From Nemertoderma westbladi (Eukaryota; Xenacoelomorpha; Nemertodermatida; Nemertodermatidae): a stretch of 64,000 nucleotides of DNA. The stretch covers positions 24,286 through 88,285 of the forward strand of contig JAUCBJ010005630.1 of assembly GCA_032718475.1 (NCBI GenBank), in the 5' to 3' direction. This document shows positions 22,815 through 33,243 of the stretch, in pieces (positions within the stretch are counted from its first letter, which is position 1; each line of letters starts with the position of its first letter). The translations under genes and the position numbers were made by a program. Below the pieces are notes generated by a model that did not search any database, was not told where the DNA came from, and saw nothing but the letters and a program-made list of their open reading frames with translations.

Positions 22815-25589
22815 TTACGTTATGGAGTCCCTAGATATTTGTCGGATTAGGGAAGTGGTCGTGGGAAGAGTATCTTGCCTTCCATAGTTTCCGGACAGTT
22901 TTCGGTCTCTTTCCAGTAAACATAAACGACCAGCTGGGCGATTGAGTTGTTGTGTTACTTTCTCCGCTCCCTTGGCCTGTCTAATCTCAGCCGGGTTAAG
23001 GTGGGGAGGCCATTCATCTTCTTTACTTAGGAAGTCGGGTTCACCTAACCAGTCTGGAGTATCTGTCAGTTCTTGAGGAGTTGCTCCTCTGGAGGCGATG
23101 TCGGCTAGATTAATCGTCTCGGGGCAATGTCTCCATTGATCTACATTGGAGTTGATGTCGTCATTATCTGAGGAGTATGATCTTCCCTCAGTTGGATCGT
23201 CTAACTCACTGCTCTCATCTTCCCATTCTCTTACTTGATATACCTGATCTTTCGGTAATCTTTCCATGAGAGTTCTACGGGAAGGGCCAGTAAAGTACCA
23301 ACCCACTCTAGTTCTTCCCGCATAAGCTTGTAGTGGTTGCGGTTGAGCAGGCCGTTTCTCCAATGTCTCGAGCGCGTCATGCGCATTTTGACCGATGAGT
23401 ATTTGGACTCCAGGGTAATCGGTGTTGAATCTAGGTATTTCAAGCTGCTGGGTAAAATCGTCCTCATCCCAGTTATAAGGTTCCACTTGGCTGGTAGCGA
23501 AGTTCTTTATCGCTACCATTTTTACTGACCTTATGCTGTGTTCTCCTAGTTCATCCTGGGGGGTGGACAACGCGCCTACATAATAATCCGCTATTACGGT
23601 AGATTTCCAAACCTGCATAATTCCTGACATGTTTAACTTAGTTCGGAACTTGGGTTGTCCAGCAAAGATGTCTTCGGCTAGTTCTTTGTCGATGAATGTT
23701 CCTGTGCTACCGGAGTCAAGGAGGGCGTTCACTATATAACTCCTTTTAGGTCCGTGGACCCTTAACTGTACTACAGGAAATTCTCGGATTCCTACGTTGG
23801 AAGTTGGTGCTTTCCAAGATGGTTGTCGATCAGGATTAGTTAGGGTGTGGTCGCTGTCGGTTTTTTTTTCATACGTGCGTGCTCGATACACTGCGGTATT
23901 TATCAGGTAACAGGATTCGTTTTCGTCGGAGAATTCGTCCGTATAGAATCCTTCCATCTCAGAACTTTGGTCAGTGTCGTTCACATCACTGAATTGGACA
24001 TGTAGTTTGGACTCACTTACCTGACTCGGGCTGTTTCGTTCGAATTCAGTGTGCAACAAGAGATGGTGTTTCGCGCCGCACTTCGCACACCTTGCGTCGG
24101 AGTAACAGGTTCGCCGTTGGTGTCCTCGTCTGAGACAATTATAACACAACCGCTTATCCCACATGACTTCCCGTCTCTCCGTTAATGATTTCTTTAGGAA
24201 TTCATCACACATATTCAAACGGTGGGTCCCGTCACATAGCACACATTTCGGTTTGATGTTACTTACCTTATTTTGAATAACATTGTGCACACTCGTTCTT
24301 TCTTCGGGCTTTCTTACCTGAATTATCTTAGGAGACGTAGGAGGAGTTTTTCTTACAGGTTCTCTCCTGTCATTGGTTCGAGACTTGAATTTACTTACCT
24401 GTTCTTTAGGCGCTGTGTTGTCATAGTAAGATCTTGCAGTGTCTTTCCCGCTGTCTTCCTCTTGAGAAGCCTGGCTTTCGCCGTCGTCTGTATAACACAC
24501 TGGTATTACCTTTCTCCTAGAAACGGGTTTCTCACTTACCTTAGTTTCCGATGTCTTCTCTCTGGACTGCTTCAGGAGCTGTAATTTTACCTCTCTATCC
24601 AAGAATGACATGAGATCAGCCATGGTAGGGTCTCGTTGTTGTTGTTCCATCATATATAACACTTTCTTGTCCCAGCGTGTACCTACTCCACCTTTCGGTA
24701 AAGTAGAAGTCACTGCTCTAATAACCATAGCACTCTGATACTCATGAGACTTACCTAGCCAATCTAATTGTCGGCAGATCTCCTGAATCTCATCGGAAAA
24801 CTCGATAATCCCGCTGCTAATAAACTTTCGGGGCGCTACCAACTTTGCATACAAATACCCAGCTATGTTATTCCTATTACCATACCTGAAGTTTAGAGTA
24901 TCCCAAACTTGTCTTAATCCATCTGGATGTCCAACAAATTTTAACGCCATTAACTTGGGAGGTCCTTCCAAGCATTCGATGAGGTATCTGAGTTTCTCTC
25001 CGTTAGATAGCACAGAGTTCTGTATGTTATCTTTATAATATTCATTAAAAGGTAACCATTTCATCTCATCTCCATTGAACTTGACGATCTCTCCCACCTT
25101 TACCGCTTGACGGGCTTCGGTTCTAGCCATTTGACGCGTAAAACTTTCTTGGGCCATCGTGTTATTTAATATCGAGTTATCGGTATATAAATTTCTCTGA
25201 TTATTATCAAGACTATATGGGATATCATTGTCAACAGGTTTATAATTGCCCTTAATAGGGTTTACTATAGGAGTTTCTACTTCGCTAGCAGTATAGATGC
25301 ATGTAGGCTCCACACCTTGCGCATGAGATACTTCAGACCTAACGGGTTGACATATTGTTACAGGGGGTGGTGGTATACCCTTTTGTAAATTGACTAATTT
25401 ATCGCGTTCTAACGCGATACTTTGCTGCACTTCTTGCAACTCTAACCTACTTTCCTTTACGGTTCCCTTCAACTGTTGAACAGTCCCTTCTAACTCTCGG
25501 ACCTGTTGGGAGGAGCGCACTTGATTCTCCTCCATCTTTCCGAGGAGAATATCCATCCCCCGCCGTCTCTCGTCTACCTTTGGCAGCAA
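22815..25589 (-). CDS. BEL/Pao gag-protease polyprotein, RT and integrase deleted in frame
   Basis: First ATG is at 25556, giving about 913 codons uninterrupted. Order: a short coiled coil (SSQQVRELEGTVQQLKG), the Pao-type gag core (FNGDEMKWLPFNEYY, DUF1759-like), paired zinc motifs (CVLCDGTHRLNMC and CYNCLRRGHQRRTC-type, then CAKCGAKHH), and an aspartic protease with DSGSTGTFID. After the protease linker the frame jumps to the end of RNase H (QWRHCPETINLADIAS), then from AKGAEKV straight to TQQLNRP near the pol C-terminus. RT and integrase are gone, yet both deletion joints keep the frame. The gag N-terminus (about 640 codons in element 2) is also missing, joined to the LTR. It could still make particle protein and protease; this is inference. 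Confidence 0.85.
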   Translation of the reverse strand: MLPKVDERRRGMDILLGKMEENQVRSSQQVRELEGTVQQLKGTVKESRLELQEVQQSIALERDKLVNLQKGIPPPPVTICQPVRSEVSHAQGVEPTCIYTASEVETPIVNPIKGNYKPVDNDIPYSLDNNQRNLYTDNSILNNTMAQESFTRQMARTEARQAVKVGEIVKFNGDEMKWLPFNEYYKDNIQNSVLSNGEKLRYLIECLEGPPKLMALKFVGHPDGLRQVWDTLNFRYGNRNNIAGYLYAKLVAPRKFISSGIIEFSDEIQEICRQLDWLGKSHEYQSAMVIRAVTSTLPKGGVGTRWDKKVLYMMEQQQRDPTMADLMSFLDREVKLQLLKQSREKTSETKVSEKPVSRRKVIPVCYTDDGESQASQEEDSGKDTARSYYDNTAPKEQVSKFKSRTNDRREPVRKTPPTSPKIIQVRKPEERTSVHNVIQNKVSNIKPKCVLCDGTHRLNMCDEFLKKSLTERREVMWDKRLCYNCLRRGHQRRTCYSDARCAKCGAKHHLLLHTEFERNSPSQVSESKLHVQFSDVNDTDQSSEMEGFYTDEFSDENESCYLINTAVYRARTYEKKTDSDHTLTNPDRQPSWKAPTSNVGIREFPVVQLRVHGPKRSYIVNALLDSGSTGTFIDKELAEDIFAGQPKFRTKLNMSGIMQVWKSTVIADYYVGALSTPQDELGEHSIRSVKMVAIKNFATSQVEPYNWDEDDFTQQLEIPRFNTDYPGVQILIGQNAHDALETLEKRPAQPQPLQAYAGRTRVGWYFTGPSRRTLMERLPKDQVYQVREWEDESSELDDPTEGRSYSSDNDDINSNVDQWRHCPETINLADIASRGATPQELTDTPDWLGEPDFLSKEDEWPPHLNPAEIRQAKGAEKVTQQLNRPAGRLCLLERDRKLSGNYGRQDTLPTTTSLIRQISRDSIT

Positions 25590-25606
25590 AGGCAGTTTAA
25601 CCTTTA

Positions 25607-26807
25607 ACCTTTGGCAGTTTAACCCGCCAAATCTATATGTCTTCTAGGTTATAAATCGACTTTAGCCTATGACAAGTATTTGACACAAATAAATCCAACA
25701 TTAGACGAAGCCAGTCTATGCGCGACCATTCACCCGCTGGATATACCCGGGAGACTGGATTCGGATGCTTTAATTTGATTGCGGTGCAGGCCTACCGTAC
25801 TATTCGATTGATCGTTAATATAATTCCTGACAAATATCATTCACTTTCGGGAAATATTAGCAGTTCCTTTAGGACGTGGCGCTCTATCTATATAAACAGA
25901 GCTATGGCTTACACTAAACACAACGGAATGGATTATAAGTTACACATAAGGCGCATTCTTTAGGAGATGCTTTGTTACGCGGACAAGCACATACAGACTA
26001 TTGCACACCGCTGCACACTGAATTGCCGATAGTCACTGATTTTAATCATATATAAAGAGAATAGCAACCGACATTTGTAGGGCCTATAAAATAGCATTCA
26101 ATTCACTACAAACCACGATAATATAAGCCACAATTGCTATAAGTAACCGTTCTCTCTAACCTTAGTGTATCAAGAAGTTCGGTGTTTCTGATCGTTTATC
26201 GTTATTCTCCAAATAACAATATGTAAACAACTGATACAATTAATAACAAACAGTAAATAGCAGTAAATAATGTGCAATACAGCAGCAGGTACCGTACCGT
26301 ACCGTTATGTGTTCTTAGTGTCTCGTACCGTGCCGGTCCTCCGGTCCTGTGCTGTCCAGTGGTAACAGTTATGTGATCTTATAATTAAAGACGTTCTAAT
26401 GTTGGAATAATTCAGAAATATTCCACAGCCGATGTTTCTAGGCTCTGGAAAAACCAACACACTGAACCCTGTGAGCCGTTGCAGGTAGCTTTCAACACCA
26501 GAGGAAAAGCTCTCATTGGCAGAGTTCCATATTCCACCGATTCCACGAATGTCTAAATGCCGAACTATTCTGGTTTTTGCAGCCCTTAGCCAACACACAG
26601 GATGAATCACTCTGCTTGGTTGACCTTGCTCTGGTTGGTTGATCAAACAGAACAAAGAGGCCATATGTACAGTACAGCAAATCAGCCAATCAGCCGGTAG
26701 CTTTCATCCTTTGAGTTAGGGAGTTTTTCTTCAGAGTATTTGAGCGCATTGAGGGAAACTGGATTGCGAAGCAAAAGGGCCAGTTATATCCCACAAAAGC
26801 TTTTACA
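25607..26807 (-). repeat. 5' LTR of element 1, inner end lost
   Basis: 1,201 bp homologous to the 3' LTR, including a 5-bp insertion relative to it near 26667. The last 16 bases of the LTR (GCGCGAACA end) and the primer-binding site are missing. The sequence passes from TGCCAAAGGT in the LTR, through a short filler with repeated GGCAGTTTAAC, into gag. Confidence 0.88.
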
Positions 26808-26812
26808 ATCAT

Positions 26813-27420
26813 GGATCCGGAAGTCAGGTGAAGACCTTCGTATACGTAAGGGAAAGGCATGGGCAGCCTTGAATAGGCTTTCCAGGATTTGGAAGTCACC
26901 GAGAATTAATCGGAAACTTAAGGTCCGATTATTTAGAGCAGCAGTTGTTCCAGTACTCCTCTACGGGAGTCCATGCTGGGCTCTAACTGCTGAGGACACC
27001 AAATCTCTGGATGGCACATTCACAAGAATGCTACGCCGGGTTCATTGTGTCAAGTACAATGCACACATCTCCAACCAGACACTATATAACATTGGAGGTG
27101 TCTCATTGGTTCCCCCAAGCTTGACACTAGAACAAAATCGCCTCCGCTTTGCAGGACATTGCTTTCGCCGTGAGGACCAGCCAGTGCATAATCTTGTACT
27201 TTGGCAGCCTCATGGAGTGAATAAGCATGGTGGACAGCCCATGACTTTCTTGAGACGCATCTTAAAGGACACTGGCCTTAAAGATGCGGATGATCTAGCT
27301 AATGTCATGGGTGATAGGGAGTTGTGGCGGTGCAATTTTGTTGACAAGCCGGCACAGCATTCTTAAAAATGCAGCTGCAATGCAGCATGCCGATCCTAGT
27401 AGTAGTAGTAGTAGTAGTAG
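26813..27420 (+). mobile_element. LINE ((TAG)n family), 3' portion
   Basis: Continuation of the LINE begun at 18047, resuming with the codons for SWIRKSGEDLRIRKG and running to a TAA at 27364, a short 3' UTR and a (TAG)n tail at about 27397-27420. It is nearly identical to 2865-3474. Confidence 0.92.
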
Positions 27421-30400
27421 GATAGAGTAAGATAGGATATGATAGGGTATGATCGGAGGATAGAGTATAGGATAGGATAGGGTATGATCGGAGGATAGAG
27501 TATAGGATAGGATAGGGTATGATCGGAGGATAGAGTATAGGATAAGGTATGGTAGGAGGATAGAGGATAGGGTATGATCGGAGGATATAGGATAGGATAG
27601 GGTATGATCGGAGGATAGAGTATAGGATAGGATAGGGTATGGTAGGAGGATAGAGTATAGGATATGATAGGGTATGATCAGAGGATATAGTATAGGATAG
27701 GGTATGATAGGAGGATAGAGTATAGGATAGGATAGGGTATGATAGGAGGATAGAGTATAGGATAGGATAGGGTATGATCGGAGGATAGAGTATAGGATAG
27801 GATAGGGTATGATCGGAGGATAGAGTATAGGATAGGGTATGATAGGAGGATAGAGTATAGGATAGGATAGGATAGGCTATGATAGGAGGATAGAGTATAG
27901 GATAGGGTAGGGTATGATCGGAGGATAGAGTATAGGATAGGATAGGGTATGGTAGGAGGATAGAGTATAGGATATGATAGGGTATGATCGGAGGATAGAG
28001 TATAGGATAGGATAGGGTATGATCGGAGGATAGAGTATAGGATAGGGTATGATAGGAGGATAGAGTATAGGATAGGATAGGGTATGATCGGAGGATAGAG
28101 TATAGGATAGGGTATGATAGGAGGATAGAGTATAGGATAGGATAGGGTATGATCGGAGGATAGAGTATAGGATAGGATAGGGTATGATCGGAGGATAGAG
28201 TATAGGATAGGGTATGATAGGAGGATAGAGTATAGGATAGGATAGGGTATGATAGGAGGATATAGTATAGGATAGGATAGGGTATGATCGGAGGATAGAG
28301 TATAGGATAGGATAGGGTATGATCGGAGGATAGAGTATAGGATAGGATAGGGTATGATCGGAGGATAGAGTATAGGATAGGGTATGATAGGAGGATAGAG
28401 TATAGGATAGGATAGGGTATGATAGGAGGATAGAGTATAGGATAGGATAGGGTATGATAGGAGGATAGAGTATAGGATAGGGTAGGGTATGATCGGAGGA
28501 TAGAGTATAGGATAGGATAGGGTATGGTAGGAGGATAGAGTATAGGATATGATAGGGTATGATCGGAGGATATAGTATAGGATAGGGTATGATAGGAGGA
28601 TAGAGTATAGGATAGAATAGGGTATGATCGGAGGATAGAGTATAGGATAGGATAGGGTATGATAGGAGGATAGAGTATAGGATATGATAGGGTATGATCG
28701 GAGGATAGAGTATAGGATAGGATAGGGTATGATCGGAGGATAGAGTATAGGATAGGATAGGGTATGATAGGAGGATAGAGTATAGGATAGGGTATGATAG
28801 GAGGATAGAGTATAGGATAGGATAGGGTATGATAGGAGGATAGAGTATAGGATAGGATAGGGTATGATAGGAGGATAGAGTATAGGATATGATAGGGTAT
28901 GATAGGAGGGTAGAGTATAGGATAGGGTATGATAGGAGGATAGAGTATAGGATAGGATAGGGTATGATCGGAGGATAGAGTATAGGATAGGGTATGATAG
29001 GAGGATAGAGTATAGGATAGGATAGGGTATGATAGGAGGATAGAGTATAGGATATGATAGGGTATGATAGGAGGATAGGGTATGATCGGAGGATAGAGTA
29101 TAGGATAGGATAGGGTATGCTCGGAGGATAGAGTATAGGATAGGATAGGGTATGATAGGAGGATAGAGTATAGGATAGGATAGGGTATGATAGGAGGGTA
29201 GAGTATAGGATAGGATAGGGTATGATCGGAGGATAGAGGATAGGATAGGGTATGATAGGAGGATAGAGTATAGGATATGATAGGGTATGATAGGAGGATA
29301 GAGTAGAGGATAGGATAGGGTATGATAGGCTAGGATAGAGTATAGGATAGGATAGGGTATGATAGGAGGATAGAGTATAGGATATGATAGGGTATGATAG
29401 GAGGGTAGAGTATAGGATAGGGTATGATAGGAGGATAGAGTATAGGATATGATAGGGTATGATAGGAGGGTAGAGTATAGGATAGGGTATGATAGGAGGA
29501 TAGAGTGAGTATAGGATAGGATAGGGTATGATAGGAGGATAGAGTATAGGATATGATAGGGTATGATAGGAGGGTAGAGTATAGGATAGGGTATGATAGG
29601 AGGATAGAGTATAGGATATGATAGGGTATGATAGGAGGGTAGAGTATAGGATAGGATAGGGTATGATAGGAGGGTAGAGTATAGGATAGGGTATGATAGG
29701 AGGATAGAGTATAGGATATGATAGGGTATGATAGGAGGGTAGAGTATAGGATAGGATAGGGTATGATAGGAGGATAGAGTATAGGATATGATAGGGTATG
29801 ATAGGAGGGTAGAGTATAGGATAGGGTATGATAGGAGGATAGAGTATAGGATATGATAGGGTATGATAGGAGGGTAGAGTATAGGATATGATAGGGTATG
29901 ATAGGAGGGTAGAGTATAGGATAGGATAGGGTATGATAGGAGGATAGAGTATAGGATAGGATAGGGTATGATCGGAGGATAGAGTATAGGATAGGGTATG
30001 ATAGGAGGATAGAGTATAGGATAGGATAGGGTATGATAGGAGGATAGAGTATAGGATATGATAGGGTATGATAGGAGGGTAGAGTATAGGATAGGGTATG
30101 ATAGGAGGATAGAGTATAGGATAGGATAGGGTATGATAGGGTATGATAGGAGGGTAGAGTATAGGATAGGATAGGGTATGATAGGAGGATAGAGTATAGG
30201 ATAGGATAGGGTATGATAGGAGGATAGAGTATAGGATATGATAGGGTATGATAGGAGGGTAGAGTATAGGATAGGATAGGGTATGATAGGAGGATAGAGT
30301 ATAGGATATGATAGGGTATGATAGGAGGGTAGAGTATAGGATAGGATAGGGTATGATAGGAGGATAGAGTATAGGATAGGATAGGGTATGATAGGAGGAT

Positions 30401-30585
30401 AGAGTATAGGATATGATAGGGTATGATAGGAGGGTAGAGTATAGGATAGGATAGGGTATGATAGGAGGATAGAGTATAGGATAGGATAGGGTATGATCGG
30501 AGGATATAGTATAGGATAGGGTATGATAGGAGGATAGAGTATAGGATAGGATAGGGTAGAGTATAAGATAGGATAGTCTAGGATG
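27421..30585. repeat. GATAG-type minisatellite, main array (3.2 kb)
   Basis: Units of about 30-40 bp built from GGATAGGATAGGGTATGAT, CGGAGGATAGAGTATA and variants (GATCG or GATAG; GGATAG or GGATATG). Purine-rich on the plus strand. The minus strand has no stops in one frame, giving a spurious 921-codon ORF of Tyr, Pro, Ile, Leu and Ser repeats. The right end decays at about 30545-30590. Confidence 0.92.
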
Positions 30586-30811
30586 TGTTAGAACTGCCGA
30601 ATGAGTAAAAAGCAAATACGGCCGACTGCGATTTCTTGGCATTATTTGTTCTGTTAATTAATTATCTATACTGTTATAAATTGTTATTTATTTGTGATTT
30701 AGGATTTTATTTATAATAAGTATTTTATTTTTAGGACTATAAACCTTATTTAAAGGGTTACTAAGGGATAATATCAACTAGTCAGTGTTGTTGATGATGA
30801 CTGCTTCGAAA
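30586..30811. other. Spacer between two arrays
   Basis: AT-rich. No gene or repeat recognised. Confidence 0.4.
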
Positions 30812-31555
30812 CGTGATCCCGCGCCCGGGTAGATTAATAAAGGCCCACAAGGAGTGAGTGTGACCCCGCGCCCGGGTAGATTTAATAAAGGGCCACAAGG
30901 AGTGAGCGTGATCCCGCGCCCGGGTAGATTTAATAAAAGCCCACAAGGAGTGAGCGTGATCCCGCGCCCGGGTTGATTTAATAAAGGCCCACAAGGAGTG
31001 AGCGTGATCCCGGGCCCGGGTAGATTTAATAAAGGCCCACAAGGAGTGAGCGTGATCCCGCGCCCGGGTAGATTTAATAAAGGCCCACAAGGAGTGAGCG
31101 TGACCCCGCGCCCGGGTAGATTTAATAAAGTCCCACAAGGAGTGAGCATGACCCCACGCCCGGGTAGATTTAATAAAGGCCCACAAGGAGTGAGCGTGAC
31201 CCTGCGCCCGGGTAGATTTAATAAAGGCCCACAAGGAGTGAGCGTGATCCCGCGCCCGGGTAGATTTAATAAAGGCCCACAAGGAGTGAGCATGACCCCG
31301 CGCCCGGGTAGATTTAATAAAGGCCCACAAGGAGTGAGCGTGACCCCGCGCCCGGGTAGATTTAATAAAGGCCCACAAGGAGTGAGCGTGACCCCGCGCC
31401 CGGGTAGATTTAATAAAGGCCCACAAGGAGTGAGCGTGATCCCGCTCCCGGGTAGATTTAATAAAGGCCCACAAGGAGTGAGCGTGATCCCGCGCCCGGG
31501 TAGATTTAATAAAGGCCCACAAGGAGTGAGCGTGATCCCGCGCCCGGGTAGATTT
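30812..31555. repeat. 48-bp minisatellite, about 15-16 copies
   Basis: Unit of 48 bp containing GCGCCCGGGTAGATTTAATA and AAGGCCCACAAGGAGTGAGC. Copies are nearly identical, with a CCGCGCCCGGG core including SmaI-like CCCGGG. Because the unit is 16 codons long and stop-free in three frames, long ORFs appear on both strands. I see no start context or splice sites supporting a real protein. Confidence 0.92.
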
Positions 31556-32070
31556 AACAAATACAGTAAAAAACAATAGCATTGTTGTTGCAAGCCCTAG
31601 GTGATTTAATAATAAAATGGTTTGTTAGTGGTTTATAAAATGTGGTTATAAAATAATAAATTTTTTATTTTTTTTTATTCTTTAATTATTTTCTAATGTA
31701 TTTATTATGGGCCTATTTTTTCTATTATTTATGATATTGCCAGTCCTCATAAACCGAATTTTCTAATTGGCGCTGGCGCCCTTCACAAATCGGCGCCCTG
31801 TGACACTTGCCCCCCCCCCCATCGGTTTAGTTTATTGTTTTGGTTAAAATAACGTGCCACTGTAACCTGCTCCTTTCCCTAAATTGAAAATTTGACATTG
31901 AGGCGGGATATTAATTCTCCAAGGCGGATTTTGGGTCCAGTCCCCCCCCCCCCCCCCCCCCCCCCCTCCTGTCTCGCCAGCAATACTGCAATACTCCGTT
32001 CAGCCGTTTTTTTAACGCAATAATTTTTATTGTCCGTTTAAATCCTTTTTTTGTCTTTTTTTTTACTTTT
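31556..32070. other. Low-complexity spacer with C tract
   Basis: T-rich and C-rich runs, including 25 C at about 31942-31966. TGGCGCCCTTCACAAATCGG followed by GCGCCCTG near 31770 looks like a transposon end, but no partner is identified. ctttt at 32066-32070 is the left target duplication of element 2. Confidence 0.5.
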
Positions 32071-33243
32071 TGTAAAAGCTTTTGTGGGATAACTGATTCG
32101 TTTGCCTTGCTAACCAGTTCCCCCCAGTCGCTGGAATACTCTAAAAGGGATATCTAGCTAGAATAGTGCAAGCTACCGGCTGATTGGCTGATTTGCTGTG
32201 CGAAGGGATCTGGGCTCTGTTCGATCGGCCAACCAGCTTAGGAAGGTTGCCTCATAGCCCTGCTTTCCGTATCGGCCAATAGAATTTGAGTTGGCTTTGA
32301 TTTTGACCTATCACAGAGCTACTGAACTGAATTTCCTATCTGTATGCTCATCCTCTGTGTTGGGTGGGAGCTTCGTGGAATAAGGGTAGCTGGTATCCTT
32401 GTATAGAGTCTTCTCACATGATTCTGTTGTTGTGTTCCCATTTTTGCCAGAACATCGGCTTTTTGGAAGAACTCATGTTTCAGACTGCTTAAATTATAGA
32501 AAGTATAACTGTTACCTTGTCTTAACTTACTAACCGGACTTTACTTACTAATCATATTGTTTGTACTGCTATTTACAGTCAGTTATTAATTGTATCGATT
32601 TGTTGATGAAATATTGTCATTTGGAGAATATTGATAAATCACCCAAATTTCCCAATTTTCTTGATACACTACAGGTTAGAGAGACAGGCTATATATAACA
32701 ATTGCGATTTATATCAATGTGGTGTGTATTGAATCTAATGTTATTTAGTAGACACTACCTGAGTCAATTGCTGTTCTTTTTATGTGTGATCAAATTTACT
32801 GACGGTCGGCAGAATAGTGTGTATGTTTGTGACTGGTAACAAAGCATTTCCTAAAGAATGCGCCTTATACTTTAATCATAAGCCTTATCGTTGCGTTTAG
32901 TATAAGTCCTAGCTCTGTTTAAATAGATAGAGCGCCACGTCCTAAAGGAACTGTTAATATTTCCCGAAAGTGAATAATATCTGTCAGAAATTATATATTA
33001 GTGATCAATCGAATAATACAGTAGGTTTACACTGCAATCTTACACTGCAATAATAAAATTTAAGCATCCGAATTCAGCCTCCCGGGTATATCCAGCGGGT
33101 GAATGGTCGCGCATGGGCTGGCTTCGGCTAATGTTTTGTTTATTAGCATAAAATATTGTCGTATGCTAAAGGTCTGTTAATCAACTAAAAGACATATAAA
33201 TTTTGGCAGGTTAAACTGCTAAAGGTCTTCAAAAGCGCGAACA
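32071..33243 (+). repeat. 5' LTR of element 2
   Basis: 1,173 bp, TGTAAAAGC to GCGCGAACA. Holds the CTGATTGGCTGATTTGCTG motif. The sequence directly after it (GTAACAGTTATCGATC) should contain the primer-binding site, but I do not recognise the matching tRNA. Confidence 0.95.

Larger units (their letters stand above)
18379..26807 (-). mobile_element. BEL/Pao LTR retrotransposon, element 1 (internally deleted)
   Basis: Length 8,429 bp. On the minus strand it begins TGTAAAAGC and ends GCGCGAACA, with TG...CA ends and a 5-bp target duplication atcat (18374-18378 and 26808-26812) within a LINE. In transcription order it has the 5' LTR, a gag-protease frame, a 1.6-kb spacer, a remnant of the accessory frame, a short purine-rich tract (gggagcgg) and the 3' LTR. 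Compared with element 2 it lacks the leader, the N-terminal gag, RT, most of RNase H, integrase and about 2.7 kb of the accessory frame. The LTRs differ at only a handful of positions by eye, so insertion was recent, and it must have been mobilised by enzymes from another copy. Confidence 0.92.

Noticed and set aside
27877-30642. 921-codon minus-strand ORF of Tyr/Pro/Ile/Leu/Ser repeats
   Set aside because: It is the translation of the GATAG minisatellite, which lacks stops on that strand. Unit lengths vary and no start context or splice site supports a gene.
30778-31593. Long ORFs in both directions over the 48-bp array
   Set aside because: An artefact of a stop-free unit whose length is a multiple of three; three overlapping frames are equally open.
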